A stretch of DNA of 9,335 bases from an uncultured bacterium (GTDB lineage: Bacteria; Planctomycetota; Planctomycetia; Pirellulales; UBA1268): the NCBI GenBank assembly GCA_937959175.1, contig CALGAS010000460.1:1-9335 (forward strand), written 5' to 3'. Numbering within the stretch: the first letter of the stretch is position 1; every line of letters begins with the position of its first letter. Shown here piece after piece: positions 1 to 6,319 of this stretch. Both the position numbers and the translations under genes were made by a program. The notes under the pieces were generated by a model. The model saw nothing but the letters and a program-made list of their open reading frames with translations, had not been told where the DNA came from and did no database searches.

Positions 1-452
1 CTCGGGTAGGTGAGGGCGGGGCTGGGCCGGTAGCCGGTAAACATGTTGTGGGTGCCCCGCTCGTGGGCCGCCTCACCGTGGGTCATCGACCTGATGACCG
101 TGATCTTGTCGGCGATGCCGGCCGTCTTTGGAAGCTTTTCGCTGAACTGCACGCCGGTGAGTTTCGTGTCGATCGCCCTGAAGTCGCCGCGATACTCGAG
201 CGGTGAGAGCGGCTTGGGGTCGAAGGTCTCCTGCTGGGCCCAGCCGCCGGGCAGCCAGACGTGGATCACGCTCTTGGCCGTTCCCTCGAAGTGAGCGAAC
301 GACTTGGCGTCGGCCCGGGCCGCCTGCATCCGAAAGAGACCGCCCAGCGAGAGGCCAAGGCCGGTCAGCGAGCCGACGTGGAGAAACTCTCGCCGGCCGA
401 GGCCGCCCGAGCGGAAGGATCTGCAGCCGGTCGCGGGGTCGCTGCCAGCCAT
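1..452 (-). CDS. DUF1501 family protein, Tat-exported, N-terminal part
   Basis: First 150 residues of a DUF1501 protein; the remainder lies beyond the left edge. A twin-arginine motif (R20-R21-E-F-L) is followed by a hydrophobic stretch at about residues 27-40, indicating Tat-dependent export. The mature part begins with the family hallmarks: S61-V-I-H-V-W-L-P-G-G, then ETFDPKP at about 75-81, and RSMTHGEAAHERGTH at 121-135. DUF1501 proteins are abundant in Planctomycetes, belong to the alkaline phosphatase/sulfatase-like fold and are often paired with DUF1549/DUF1553 cytochrome-type genes; their biochemical role is largely unknown. The ATG at 450-452 is chosen because GGAG lies 9-10 bases upstream on the minus strand and the Tat signal is complete from here. 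A gene partner would be expected to the left of the window. The family call is confident; the substrate is unknown. Confidence 0.9.
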   Translation of the reverse strand, partial: MAGSDPATGCRSFRSGGLGRREFLHVGSLTGLGLSLGGLFRMQAARADAKSFAHFEGTAKSVIHVWLPGGWAQQETFDPKPLSPLEYRGDFRAIDTKLTGVQFSEKLPKTAGIADKITVIRSMTHGEAAHERGTHNMFTGYRPSPALTYP

Positions 453-521
453 GGTGTCGTCTCCAAGGGGGCGGTGGGGAGCGGTCGAGGCGAGCGAGGT
501 GGCATCTTGAATGAACGAACG

Positions 522-553
522 AATATAACGCGGGGTACCCGTCAGCGTGTCAA
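522..553 (-). promoter_or_regulatory. Candidate sigma-70 promoter of the DUF1501 gene
   Basis: On the minus strand a perfect TTGACA (548-553) is followed by TATATT (522-527), 70 bp before the DUF1501 start. The two hexamers match the housekeeping consensus well, but the spacer is 20 bp against the usual 16-18, so activity is uncertain. Nothing else promoter-like is seen between 453 and 644. Confidence 0.35.
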
Positions 554-644
554 CTCGGTCGCCCACCCGACCGGAGAAATGCCCCAACCTGTTCACGCAT
601 CTCGGGTTGCGCTCCGGGGGCTCGTATCGCGGTCTCCCAGGCGG

Positions 645-1265
645 TCAGGCCGGGGGCACGGTCAGGTAGAGGAGCATCGCCTGGCAGAGCTGCTCGGCCA
701 GCCGCCTATCGGCCATTGGCCGGCCGGTCAGCTCCCGGGCCTCGAACATCACCTGCTGTAGCAGCATGGCAAAGAGGATGCGGAAGGCGACATCGACCGC
801 CCGTTCGGGATCGGGGTGGCGAATCTCCGCCTTGTGGTTCAGCGCGATGGTGCGGAAGGCCTTGGCGAAGCCGAGATTCGCGGCGATCCCCTGCTGGCGA
901 AGCCGCTGATCAGCCGCCCGAAAGAGCATGAAGAAGACCAGCGAGTCGTGGTGCTTGCGGGCGCCGTCGAGGCTGCCGCTGACCGCGACGGCGAGGGCCT
1001 TCGCGAGCGACGGCTGGGAGAGCCCCTCGAGCACGATCGCCCCTATAAGTTCGCCGACCCGGCCGAGGAACCGCTCGTGGAGCGCTTCGAGGAGGCCGTC
1101 GCGGTCACCAAACCGGGCGTAGAACGCTCCGGCCGAGGTCCCGGCCCGCTCGATCACCGCCTCGACGGTGAGGGCGTCAGGGCCACCGTTGGCGAAGAGC
1201 GACTCGGCGGCATCGAGCATCCGGTTGGTGGAGGCGATGCTCCGAGATTGACGCGGCTGTTTCAT
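645..1265 (-). CDS. TetR/AcrR-family transcriptional repressor
   Basis: A 206-aa protein of normal length for TetR regulators. The N-terminal DNA-binding domain spans about residues 8-60. It contains the typical pattern ILDAAESLFANGG, then the helix-turn-helix LTVEAVIERAGTSAGAFYARF at 32-52, followed by GDRDGLLEALHERF. The C-terminal two thirds is a helical ligand-binding and dimerisation domain with no recognisable ligand specificity. The gene stands alone on the minus strand: 192 bp separate it from the DUF1501 gene and no efflux or metabolic gene is adjacent, so the target cannot be read from context. The ATG at 1263-1265 lacks a clear Shine-Dalgarno sequence. A TATACT box on the minus strand at 1318-1323 could be its -10 element, but no convincing -35 accompanies it. 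The family is sure; the regulated genes are unknown. Confidence 0.9.
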   Translation of the reverse strand: MKQPRQSRSIASTNRMLDAAESLFANGGPDALTVEAVIERAGTSAGAFYARFGDRDGLLEALHERFLGRVGELIGAIVLEGLSQPSLAKALAVAVSGSLDGARKHHDSLVFFMLFRAADQRLRQQGIAANLGFAKAFRTIALNHKAEIRHPDPERAVDVAFRILFAMLLQQVMFEARELTGRPMADRRLAEQLCQAMLLYLTVPPA

Positions 1266-1531
1266 AGGAAGATCTGCTGGCGGGACCTCGCCACGCGTTG
1301 GAAGCGGCGAAACTCAAAGTATACGCCCCAAACAACGCCCGAGCGGGGCTGCGTCACCGCCAGCGGGGAATGCCACCCGGCGGATCGTCGCCAAACCTGT
1401 CCCGCAGCCGGGGCGTCGGCTCGAGGGTGAAGCCCCAACAACCTGCTCGACGAGTGTCCGCAGCCGGCGAACGACACGCTGCTTGGCAAGGTAGACGCCG
1501 CCCGCCTCGCCGCCGCCGATCGGGAGCAGCC
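1266..1531. other. Intergenic stretch without a recognisable gene
   Basis: Open frames exist here on both strands, but they overlap one another, carry proline/arginine/serine-rich low-information translations and match no family I recognise. The stretch separates the TetR gene from the broken antitoxin gene and may hold decayed sequence. A possible TetR -10 box (TATACT, minus strand, 1318-1323) is the only signal noted. Confidence 0.4.
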
Positions 1532-1819
1532 GAGTTCCTCGAGCTGTCTGCCGAGGAGAAGCAACTCGTGGAAGTGCGGCTGGCCTTGGCCATAGCCATC
1601 AGACGGCAATGCCAGAGTCGCGGTCTATCGTAGAAGCAGCTTGCCGAGCGAATCGGCACAAGCCAGCCGCGGATCACGAAAATCGAGGTCGCCGCAGCGG
1701 ATGTGTCGCTCGGTCAACTCGTCCGTGCCTACATCGCCGCTGGCGGGCGAATCGAATGCAGGACGACGGGGGCGACAGCTTCAAAAATGCTACGCCTGAA
1801 ATGCAGTCCTGCCACGTGA
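1454..1819 (+). pseudogene. XRE/HigA-like antitoxin gene broken by an in-frame TAG
   Basis: One plus-strand reading frame encodes a typical small XRE-family regulator in two halves. The first (1532-1630) reads FLELSAEEKQLVEVRLALA...RRQCQSRGLS. The second (1634-1756) reads KQLAERIGTSQPRITKIE, then ADVSLGQLVRAYIAAGGRIE. The frame is unbroken apart from TAG at 1631-1633. Restoring CAG (Gln) there gives GLSQKQLAERIGTSQPR, the standard start of the first HTH helix in this family, so a single C-to-T change explains the stop. Such proteins are usually antitoxins of RelE/HigB-type toxins. No toxin gene is seen on either side. The native start is unclear: GTG at 1454 is in frame, but the arginine-rich segment before residue E79 of this frame does not look like family sequence. 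Downstream the frame ends at TGA 1817-1819. Identification of the HTH is confident; the exact ends are not. Confidence 0.75.
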
Positions 1820-1989
1820 GGGTTTCACCAAGGCGAGCGTGCGCAACATCAACGAGGAACTGGCCATCTTTGAACGCCCTGAAGAGGCTCGGCTGGCGTT
1901 CGCCGCACTGGCGGCCGAGGTGGCCGATCTGCTGCGGATCGTGATGGAGACGGGAGCGGTGGCTCCTTCCTCTTCGGCGGCCAGGGGCA

Positions 1990-3075
1990 TCATCGATCAC
2001 GCCCCCTCAGGCGTAGCCCGCGCCGCCGCGACATCAGGAAGCCGCAGGCAAGACCCGTGAGGGCCATGGCGAAGGCGGCGGGCTCGGGTACGGCCGCGAG
2101 TCGGAACCCGACGTTATACAGTTCGGTCGTGATGTCGTAGGGGCCAAATGGGGACGAAGACGACAGGCCCGTACCGTTGTTGTCGAGCCAGGAGCCTCCC
2201 CGGATCGTCAGGCTCGAGAATCCGCCGCCGGCAGCCGAAGTCAGCTCCCAAACGTTTCCGTTCATGTCATACGCCCCATACGCGCTCGGGCCGCCGTTGG
2301 TGCCCACCGTCGTCACATTGCCGGGCGGGTCAAGACTTCCACTGCCGTTCCAATCGGGCCCGTTGTAGTTCGCGAAGTTGCCAGTCGAGCCGGCCGACCC
2401 GTCGCCCGTGGCGTTGGCCGTCACCCCAGTGGGCTGCGTGTCGCTCTGCGTGGCATAGTCCCAGTAGCCGGCGTTCGTACTTCCTCCCTTGTAGTAGGCC
2501 GATTTGTACCACTGGTCTTCGGTCGGAATGAAGTACAACGCGCCGGAGTTCAGTGCCGGGGCGTTCCCGCTGGTGGCCCCGCCAAGCGTGTAGGCACCGG
2601 TTTCGGTGCTGCCCGCGGCCTGGCCGTTGTGCAGCCAGTTGGCCACCCGCGCGGCGTCGAACCAGCTGACGAAGTTCACCGGTTTGTCGCCCATGTTGGC
2701 CCGGGCTGCATACTTCGCCCCTGAAGACGCCCCGGCCGTGAAGCTGATTCCGCCACGGATATCGCTGCCCATCGACGCGTTGTAGATGTCGTTCGGATTC
2801 GAGCCATCGGGATCGACGGCGTTGAGGAACTCGACGTACTGCGAGTTCGTCCATTCGAACTTCATGATCTCAAATACTTCGGCCACCGAACCCGCGGGAT
2901 TGGGCGCGCCGGTGGTGTCCGCCGCGTTGTTGGCGTCCCCCACCTCGAGCCAGTCGATCGTGACGCCGCGAGCCGGGGCCACCGTCAGCCAGCACCCGGC
3001 CACCAGCGCGCTCACGGCAACGCGTCCCGTTCGAGACCGACTCTGCGACCAACGCGTACTCGGAAGCAATCGCAT
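1990..3075 (-). CDS. Secreted FGE/sulfatase-modifying-fold protein with PEP-CTERM anchor
   Basis: Numbering from the ATG at 3073-3075 (361 aa). A basic start and hydrophobic segment ending near APA form a signal peptide (about 1-36). The body is a formylglycine-generating-enzyme (SUMF1, FGE-sulfatase) fold: KFEWTNSQYVEFLN near 72-85, PVNFVSWFDAARVANWL at 132-148, FIPTEDQWYKSAYY at 182-195, AYDMNGNVWEL at 268-278, IRGGSW at 291-296 and VGFRLA at 322-327. It ends in a PEP-CTERM signal: VPEP at 329-332, a hydrophobic helix, then RRR. Active FGEs use cysteines shortly after RGGSW; here that segment is Asp/Asn/Gly/Ser-rich and has none, so oxidase activity is unlikely. Such proteins may act as a surface or ligand-binding fold. 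A GTG at 3088-3090 would add five residues, but the ATG has GAAAGGG about 6 bases upstream. A sigma-54-type promoter lies at 3197-3213. Confidence 0.88.
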   Translation of the reverse strand: MRLLPSTRWSQSRSRTGRVAVSALVAGCWLTVAPARGVTIDWLEVGDANNAADTTGAPNPAGSVAEVFEIMKFEWTNSQYVEFLNAVDPDGSNPNDIYNASMGSDIRGGISFTAGASSGAKYAARANMGDKPVNFVSWFDAARVANWLHNGQAAGSTETGAYTLGGATSGNAPALNSGALYFIPTEDQWYKSAYYKGGSTNAGYWDYATQSDTQPTGVTANATGDGSAGSTGNFANYNGPDWNGSGSLDPPGNVTTVGTNGGPSAYGAYDMNGNVWELTSAAGGGFSSLTIRGGSWLDNNGTGLSSSSPFGPYDITTELYNVGFRLAAVPEPAAFAMALTGLACGFLMSRRRGLRLRGRDR

Positions 3076-3196
3076 CACAAACCCTTTCACAGCACGAACG
3101 GCAGGGGGGAAATCCAGCTCAATGACGGCAGACGCACCTCGATCGGTGGCTCGCGATCACGAACCAACGGGCGGGAATGCGACTGCCACTCGGAAG

Positions 3197-3213
3197 CGCA
3201 AAAAACGTGCCAA
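3197..3213 (-). promoter_or_regulatory. Sigma-54 (-24/-12) promoter of the FGE-fold PEP-CTERM gene
   Basis: The minus strand reads TTGGCACGTTTTTTGCG. This matches the RpoN consensus TTGGCACG-N4-TTGC, with GG (3210-3211) and GC (3198-3199) separated by exactly 10 bases. The predicted start of transcription is near 3186, leaving a leader of about 110 nt before the ATG at 3075. Sigma-54 control has been linked to exosortase/PEP-CTERM systems through the PrsK/PrsR pair, which fits the gene downstream. Confidence 0.7.
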
Positions 3214-3256
3214 GACACCAAGCGAAGGGCCTTGTCTTCCGGCTCACTTTGGCCTC

Positions 3257-3327
3257 CGGTGGCCACACGGGCGTTTTGCTCGATAAAAATGGCCATTTGG
3301 TGCGGGCACCGGCTCCCCTGGCCACCG
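3257..3327. repeat. Nested palindromes upstream of the sigma-54 promoter
   Basis: Perfect 9-bp inverted arms CGGTGGCCA (3257-3265) and TGGCCACCG (3319-3327) enclose two abutting palindromes: AAATGGCCATTT (3287-3298, perfect) and GGTGC-GG-GCACC (3299-3310). The cluster lies about 70-140 bp upstream of the predicted sigma-54 start at 3186, where enhancer-binding proteins usually bind, and about 240-300 bp upstream of the divergent nucleotidyltransferase gene. A regulatory role is inferred. No gene is convincing in 3091-3562. Confidence 0.45.
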
Positions 3328-3366
3328 AAGAGCCGCCGTTCGCGGCCCGTAACGCCGGGCCCGACT

Positions 3367-3384
3367 GGTGCGAATCGCTCCACC
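3367..3384. promoter_or_regulatory. Operator-like dyad motif shared with the 6466-6547 array
   Basis: GGTGCGAATCGCTCCACC has the dyad core GCGA-A-TCGC (centre 3374). Its reverse complement matches 6499-6516 at 17 of 18 bases. The centre lies about 188 bp upstream of the predicted sigma-54 start of the FGE-fold gene. It also lies about 190 bp upstream of the nucleotidyltransferase start on the other side, so either gene could be the target. Confidence 0.5.
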
Positions 3385-3562
3385 TGAACCCCCCAGAAGG
3401 ACCGGTCGGCAGGTATGGCCCGGCCATTGGCGTTTCCGCAAGCGTCGCCCGACTGATGAGCGACTTGTGAGTCGTGAGCCCCTTTTTCCCGAGTGCGCCC
3501 GGCCTTTCCCGGCCCGCGGATCACGGTTGTCATCAAGCGGCAACGAACTGAAGATAGGAACA

Positions 3563-4252
3563 ATGGCCACGCCGCTCCCTAAGCCGCCCGGCAATCTCCA
3601 TCCGCTCTCTCGGGAACTGCTCGAGAGCCTCGCTGGCCATCCAGAGGCCGCCGAGATCGTGATCGGCGGCGGTGTGGCACTCAGCCACTATCTGGAGTAT
3701 CGCCCCACCGTGGACCTCGATGCCTGGTGGCGTGGCGAACCTCGGGCAGATGTGCTGGCTTTTGTCGAGGCCGCCATGCAGGCGATCGCCTCGCGCCATG
3801 GCTTCGAATATCGCCGTCGGTCGTGGGGTGAAACCGACAGCCTCGAACTGCTGCAAGGCACCCAGAAGCAGTACTCCTTCCAGATCGGCAGGCGGACGCT
3901 CGCCCTCGACGAGGCGATTCCCTCACAGTGGAAGCCTGTCTCCATCGAAACGCTGCGAGACAACGTGGCATCCAAAATGACGGCCCTGGTGCAGCGTGGG
4001 GCGCCGCGGGATTTTCTCGACATCTACCACCTCTGCACCCGCGACGTGATGAGCATGGCCGACTGCTGGAGAGCGTTCACCGAAAAAGGTCTCGGCATCG
4101 GGATCGACGAGGCCAAGCGAAAAATCATCGCACGCCTGGCGATGATTGAAGCCAGCCGACCGCTCGAGACAATTCAGCCCGGGGACGCTCGCGACCAAGC
4201 CGCGGGTGTCCGTGAGTGGTATTACCGCGTCTTCGCCGTGCCCACGCCATGA
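3563..4252 (+). CDS. AbiEii/AbiGii-type nucleotidyltransferase (toxin family)
   Basis: A 229-aa protein of the DUF1814/AbiEii nucleotidyltransferase superfamily. The N-terminal catalytic motif is IGGGVALSHYLEYRPTVDLDAW at about 34-55. It combines the glycine-rich loop G35-G36-G37 with the metal-binding pair D51-x-D53. A second conserved block at about 133-157 (NVASKMTALVQRGAPRDFLDIYHL) supplies K138 and R149-D150-F, typical of AbiEii proteins. Known members transfer nucleotides to tRNA or other targets and act as toxins in type IV toxin-antitoxin or phage-abortive systems. The ATG at 3563 is chosen because AGGA sits just upstream; the open frame extends to 3368, but that part reads as noncoding. 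No AbiEi-type antitoxin precedes it. Its stop overlaps the start of the next gene by ATGA, so the two form a translationally coupled operon. Family assignment is good; toxicity is inferred. Confidence 0.85.
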   Translation: MATPLPKPPGNLHPLSRELLESLAGHPEAAEIVIGGGVALSHYLEYRPTVDLDAWWRGEPRADVLAFVEAAMQAIASRHGFEYRRRSWGETDSLELLQGTQKQYSFQIGRRTLALDEAIPSQWKPVSIETLRDNVASKMTALVQRGAPRDFLDIYHLCTRDVMSMADCWRAFTEKGLGIGIDEAKRKIIARLAMIEASRPLETIQPGDARDQAAGVREWYYRVFAVPTP

Positions 4253-4569
4253 TCATCGACCGATCCGTTTATCCCGACGTCGAGCCCCCTGCAACGCTCA
4301 AGAGCCTGGCGGACCGGGCCGATTACATGCAGCGAATCTGCGCGGCCTTCGATTTCGGCGTCTTCCCGGAGGAGGCCGACTGGGAGACGTTTGCCGGATG
4401 GCAGGACGTCTTCGATCGCTTCCCGCTCCCGGATTCACCCGGCTACCACGCCTTTCGCCACTGGTATGGCTGGGAGCCCGTGCCGGTCGAGCGGCGGCTG
4501 GGCATCCCCGCGTGGAAAGTCGCCGACCTTCACGAGGACCGACCGGATCCGTGCGAGGAGATGGTGTGA
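4249..4569 (+). CDS. Small acidic protein coupled to the AbiEii-type gene
   Basis: A 106-aa protein that I do not recognise. It starts at the ATG of an ATGA overlap (4249-4252) with the nucleotidyltransferase stop, so its translation is probably coupled and its amount tied to that gene. It is strongly acidic: about 21 Asp/Glu against 10 Arg/Lys, with five tryptophans and many prolines. There is no signal peptide, no membrane segment and no helix-turn-helix. The middle (DWETFAGWQDVFDRF, then GYHAFRHWYGWEPVPVERR) looks like a folded, non-repetitive domain. Position and charge would suit a partner or antitoxin-like inhibitor of the nucleotidyltransferase, but that is inference. Classical AbiE systems put a winged-helix antitoxin upstream instead. 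A hairpin 25 bp after the stop may terminate the unit. Confidence 0.7.
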   Translation: MIIDRSVYPDVEPPATLKSLADRADYMQRICAAFDFGVFPEEADWETFAGWQDVFDRFPLPDSPGYHAFRHWYGWEPVPVERRLGIPAWKVADLHEDRPDPCEEMV

Positions 4570-4593
4570 AGGAAAAAGGGAAACGGTGAGGGA

Positions 4594-4658
4594 AAAGGTG
4601 CCGGCCACCAAAACGAGGTAATCAACCATCTTCTCCAGATTTCGTGGCTGGCACCTTT
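4594..4658. repeat. Long inverted repeat (REP-like hairpin, possible terminator)
   Basis: Arms 4594-4612 and 4640-4658 pair over 19 positions with one G-U and one C-C mismatch, around a 27-nt loop. The left arm begins AAAGGTGCC and the right arm ends GGCACCTTT. It lies 25 bp after the acidic-protein stop, so it could end that transcript. The GTGCC/GGCAC arms resemble REP-type elements. The right arm ends immediately before the only plausible start codon of the next gene. Confidence 0.65.
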
Positions 4659-4664
4659 ATTGCG
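4648..4664 (+). promoter_or_regulatory. Sigma-54-like sequence overlapping the putative TTG start
   Basis: CTGGCACCTTTATTGCG keeps TGGCAC-N5-TTGC with GG (4650-4651) and GC (4662-4663) ten bases apart. Its first half is part of the hairpin arm, and its -12 element covers the TTG used as start of the downstream gene. If it is a real promoter, that TTG cannot be the start. A chance match created by the repeat is as likely. Confidence 0.3.
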
Positions 4665-5574
4665 GCTACGAGGCCGACGAGCCGGACGAGGTCGCGCCGC
4701 CCGGCTGGCGGTCGCCCTCGCCCTGGCGATCCTTCCCGCCGCGGCCTTCGGGCAGGCCTTCGTCCTCTCCGTGCCGGCCACCGCCGACATCTTCTCGGCC
4801 GGCCACGACGCCGTCCCAATCACGCCCAACGGCGGCGGTACGCTGCCGCCGCCGGTCCTGCTGCCGGCCGGCACGAACCGGCAGATCCAGTTCACGAGCG
4901 TCACCGGCCTGGTCTCGTTCAACACCGACGCGGCCCCGCCGCAGGACATCTATCGCGGCCAGGACAACGGCCCCGACGGCGGGGCGGTCTACTGGCAGGA
5001 CGAGAAGCCCGGCAATCCCTGGCCGAATGCCTACACGACCGACGGCACGGAGCCGGGGCTCCTCCCGCCGTCGGAAAAAGACACGGTCACCTCCTTCTAC
5101 CTCGACATGCCCGCCTTCGAAGGCCTCTCGGGCATGCTCCTCTTCGAGGAGACGCCGGCCGACCGGCGGGTGATGTTTCTCACCGGCGTATTCACGACCG
5201 CGTCGGGCCGCGGCGGGACGGCCCCGCCGCGACTCGATTTCAGCAGCACCAGCACGAGCGTGCCGGGCGGCCGTGGCTTCAGCCGCCTCAGCCCGCTGGC
5301 AAACCAGCTTTTTTACATCGGCGACGGGCTCACCGGCCAGGGCACCGGCAGTCTCCAGACCTTCGACGTGCCCGACGAGGCGACCCACCTCTACCTCGGA
5401 GTGATCGACGGCAGCCGGTTCATCCACGGCCCCGATTTCTACGACAACAACGCCGGCAGCTTTAGCGTGGAGGGGGTCGTCGTCCCCGAGCCGGCGGCGA
5501 TGTCCTGGCTGGCGGTCGCCGCCGCCGGGATCGCCGGCTGGGGATGCAAGGCCCGCAGGCAGGGCGGAGTCTGA
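4660..5574 (+). CDS. PEP-CTERM sorting-domain protein, start uncertain
   Basis: A 304-aa exported protein if read from TTG 4660. An arginine-rich n-region and hydrophobic segment (about residues 14-31, ending AAFGQA) give a clear signal peptide. The body is glycine/proline-rich without a family I recognise; it mentions a DIYRGQDNGPDGGAVYWQDE segment and a C-terminal VPDEATHLYLGVIDGS block that recalls beta-sandwich surface domains. It ends with VPEPAAM (PEP at 276-278), a hydrophobic helix WLAVAAAGIAGWGC and basic KARR, the exosortase signal. Expected location is the cell surface after sorting. The start is odd: there is no ATG or GTG in frame between the preceding gene's stop and this signal peptide, no Shine-Dalgarno sequence before the TTG, and the hairpin at 4594-4658 touches it. 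The native 5' end may have been lost. Protein class is confident; the start is not. Confidence 0.75.
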   Translation: MRLRGRRAGRGRAARLAVALALAILPAAAFGQAFVLSVPATADIFSAGHDAVPITPNGGGTLPPPVLLPAGTNRQIQFTSVTGLVSFNTDAAPPQDIYRGQDNGPDGGAVYWQDEKPGNPWPNAYTTDGTEPGLLPPSEKDTVTSFYLDMPAFEGLSGMLLFEETPADRRVMFLTGVFTTASGRGGTAPPRLDFSSTSTSVPGGRGFSRLSPLANQLFYIGDGLTGQGTGSLQTFDVPDEATHLYLGVIDGSRFIHGPDFYDNNAGSFSVEGVVVPEPAAMSWLAVAAAGIAGWGCKARRQGGV

Positions 5575-5625
5575 CCGGGCGGCAGCGGATCACAGCTCAA
5601 GCTGCCTGGCAGACCCGTTTGATCG

Positions 5626-6282
5626 CTAGCGAGATGCAACTGCTTGCGCGACCGGCCGCTTCCGCCGCGACACCTGCCAGAGCACGGTCGCTGCACCGCC
5701 AAGGGCCGGCAGCGCAGCGGAAGGTTCGGGGACTGCCTGAAAGGTCACCGTATTGGTGCCGTCATCAAACATCGTCTTGCTGACGAAGAGGGGCAGGTTG
5801 CTACCAAAAACGGCGGACAGGCTCGTGCTGGTCCATGTCGCCGTGCCGGTGACGGGATCGTTGTTTTGCCAGCCGTTTTCGACGTTGAAGCCTGTGCCGG
5901 AACCCGTGACGAGTTCGAACGAGGTGCCTGAAAAGGTGGTCGTACTGCCGGTATTGAAGCTGAAGTTGTCAGCACCTGCAGCCGACCCGCTCGTAATGTT
6001 GTAGTTCGTCAAGTTGCCCGTGCCACTCACGTTTGCCTCCATAAAAAACAGGGATGCGCCGGGATTGCCTAGCGAACTAGCCACCCCATTGCCGTTTACG
6101 TTGGCGCCGGTGTTGTACCCTGAGATGTCAAACGTCCCTGTCCAACTCGCTTTCAGGTCAGAGCCGACGTTTTCCCAGGTCACCGCAATCGTGCCGGCGT
6201 CAACGGCCGTGGGCGGTAAGGCAAGGAGCGACGCAAACGCGAGGATGGCGAGACGCAAGCGGAGTGAGATCGTGTTGGTCAT
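5626..6282 (-). CDS. PEP-CTERM sorting-domain protein, 218 aa
   Basis: An exported protein of 218 aa from the ATG at 6280-6282, which is preceded by GGTGA at 7 bases; an upstream in-frame start at 6336 is less likely because it would overlap the promoter. The signal peptide is MTNTISLRLRLAILAF... with probable cleavage after AVDA (about residue 29). The mature part is rich in Gly, Ser, Thr and Asn with alternating hydrophobics (for example TWENVGSDLKASWTGTFDISGY), as in beta-rich PEP-CTERM proteins of unknown function. It ends VPEPSAA (PEP at 185-187), a hydrophobic helix, RRKR and a short tail. An exosortase would recognise this signal and process the protein at the membrane. It converges on the preceding PEP-CTERM gene with 51 bp between stops; a weak GGCAGC/GCTGCC hairpin (5581-5606) lies between them. 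A sigma-54-type promoter is seen at 6320-6336. Confidence 0.85.
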   Translation of the reverse strand: MTNTISLRLRLAILAFASLLALPPTAVDAGTIAVTWENVGSDLKASWTGTFDISGYNTGANVNGNGVASSLGNPGASLFFMEANVSGTGNLTNYNITSGSAAGADNFSFNTGSTTTFSGTSFELVTGSGTGFNVENGWQNNDPVTGTATWTSTSLSAVFGSNLPLFVSKTMFDDGTNTVTFQAVPEPSAALPALGGAATVLWQVSRRKRPVAQAVASR

Positions 6283-6319
6283 GATGTGATCACCGTTCTT
6301 GTTAGGGCTGCTCTCCGTT

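Noticed and set aside
1431..1520. Plus-strand frame reading SPNNLLDECPQPANDTLLGKVDAARLAAAD just before the antitoxin remnant
   Set aside because: It looks protein-like, but it begins right after a stop, has no start codon and lies in a different frame from the HTH; too short to call.
1839..2060. GTG-initiated plus-strand frame of 73 codons (RNINEELAIFERPEEARLAFAALAAEV...)
   Set aside because: The first part reads plausibly and AAGG precedes the GTG, but the frame runs about 70 bp into the 3' end of the convergent FGE-fold gene and matches no family. It may be decayed sequence.
3177..3470. Plus-strand 97-codon open frame between the FGE-fold gene and the nucleotidyltransferase gene
   Set aside because: It overlaps open frames on the other strand, shows no strong third-position GC bias and no recognisable domain, and covers the promoter and palindromes.
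3368..3562. N-terminal extension of the nucleotidyltransferase gene by 65 codons
   Set aside because: It is Arg/Pro-rich, starts inside the dyad motif, and the ATG at 3563 with AGGA upstream gives a normal-length protein.
4644..5465. Long open frames on both strands across the 4660-5574 PEP-CTERM gene
   Set aside because: They are high-GC shadows with arginine/proline-rich translations; the frame with signal peptide and PEP-CTERM end is the real one.
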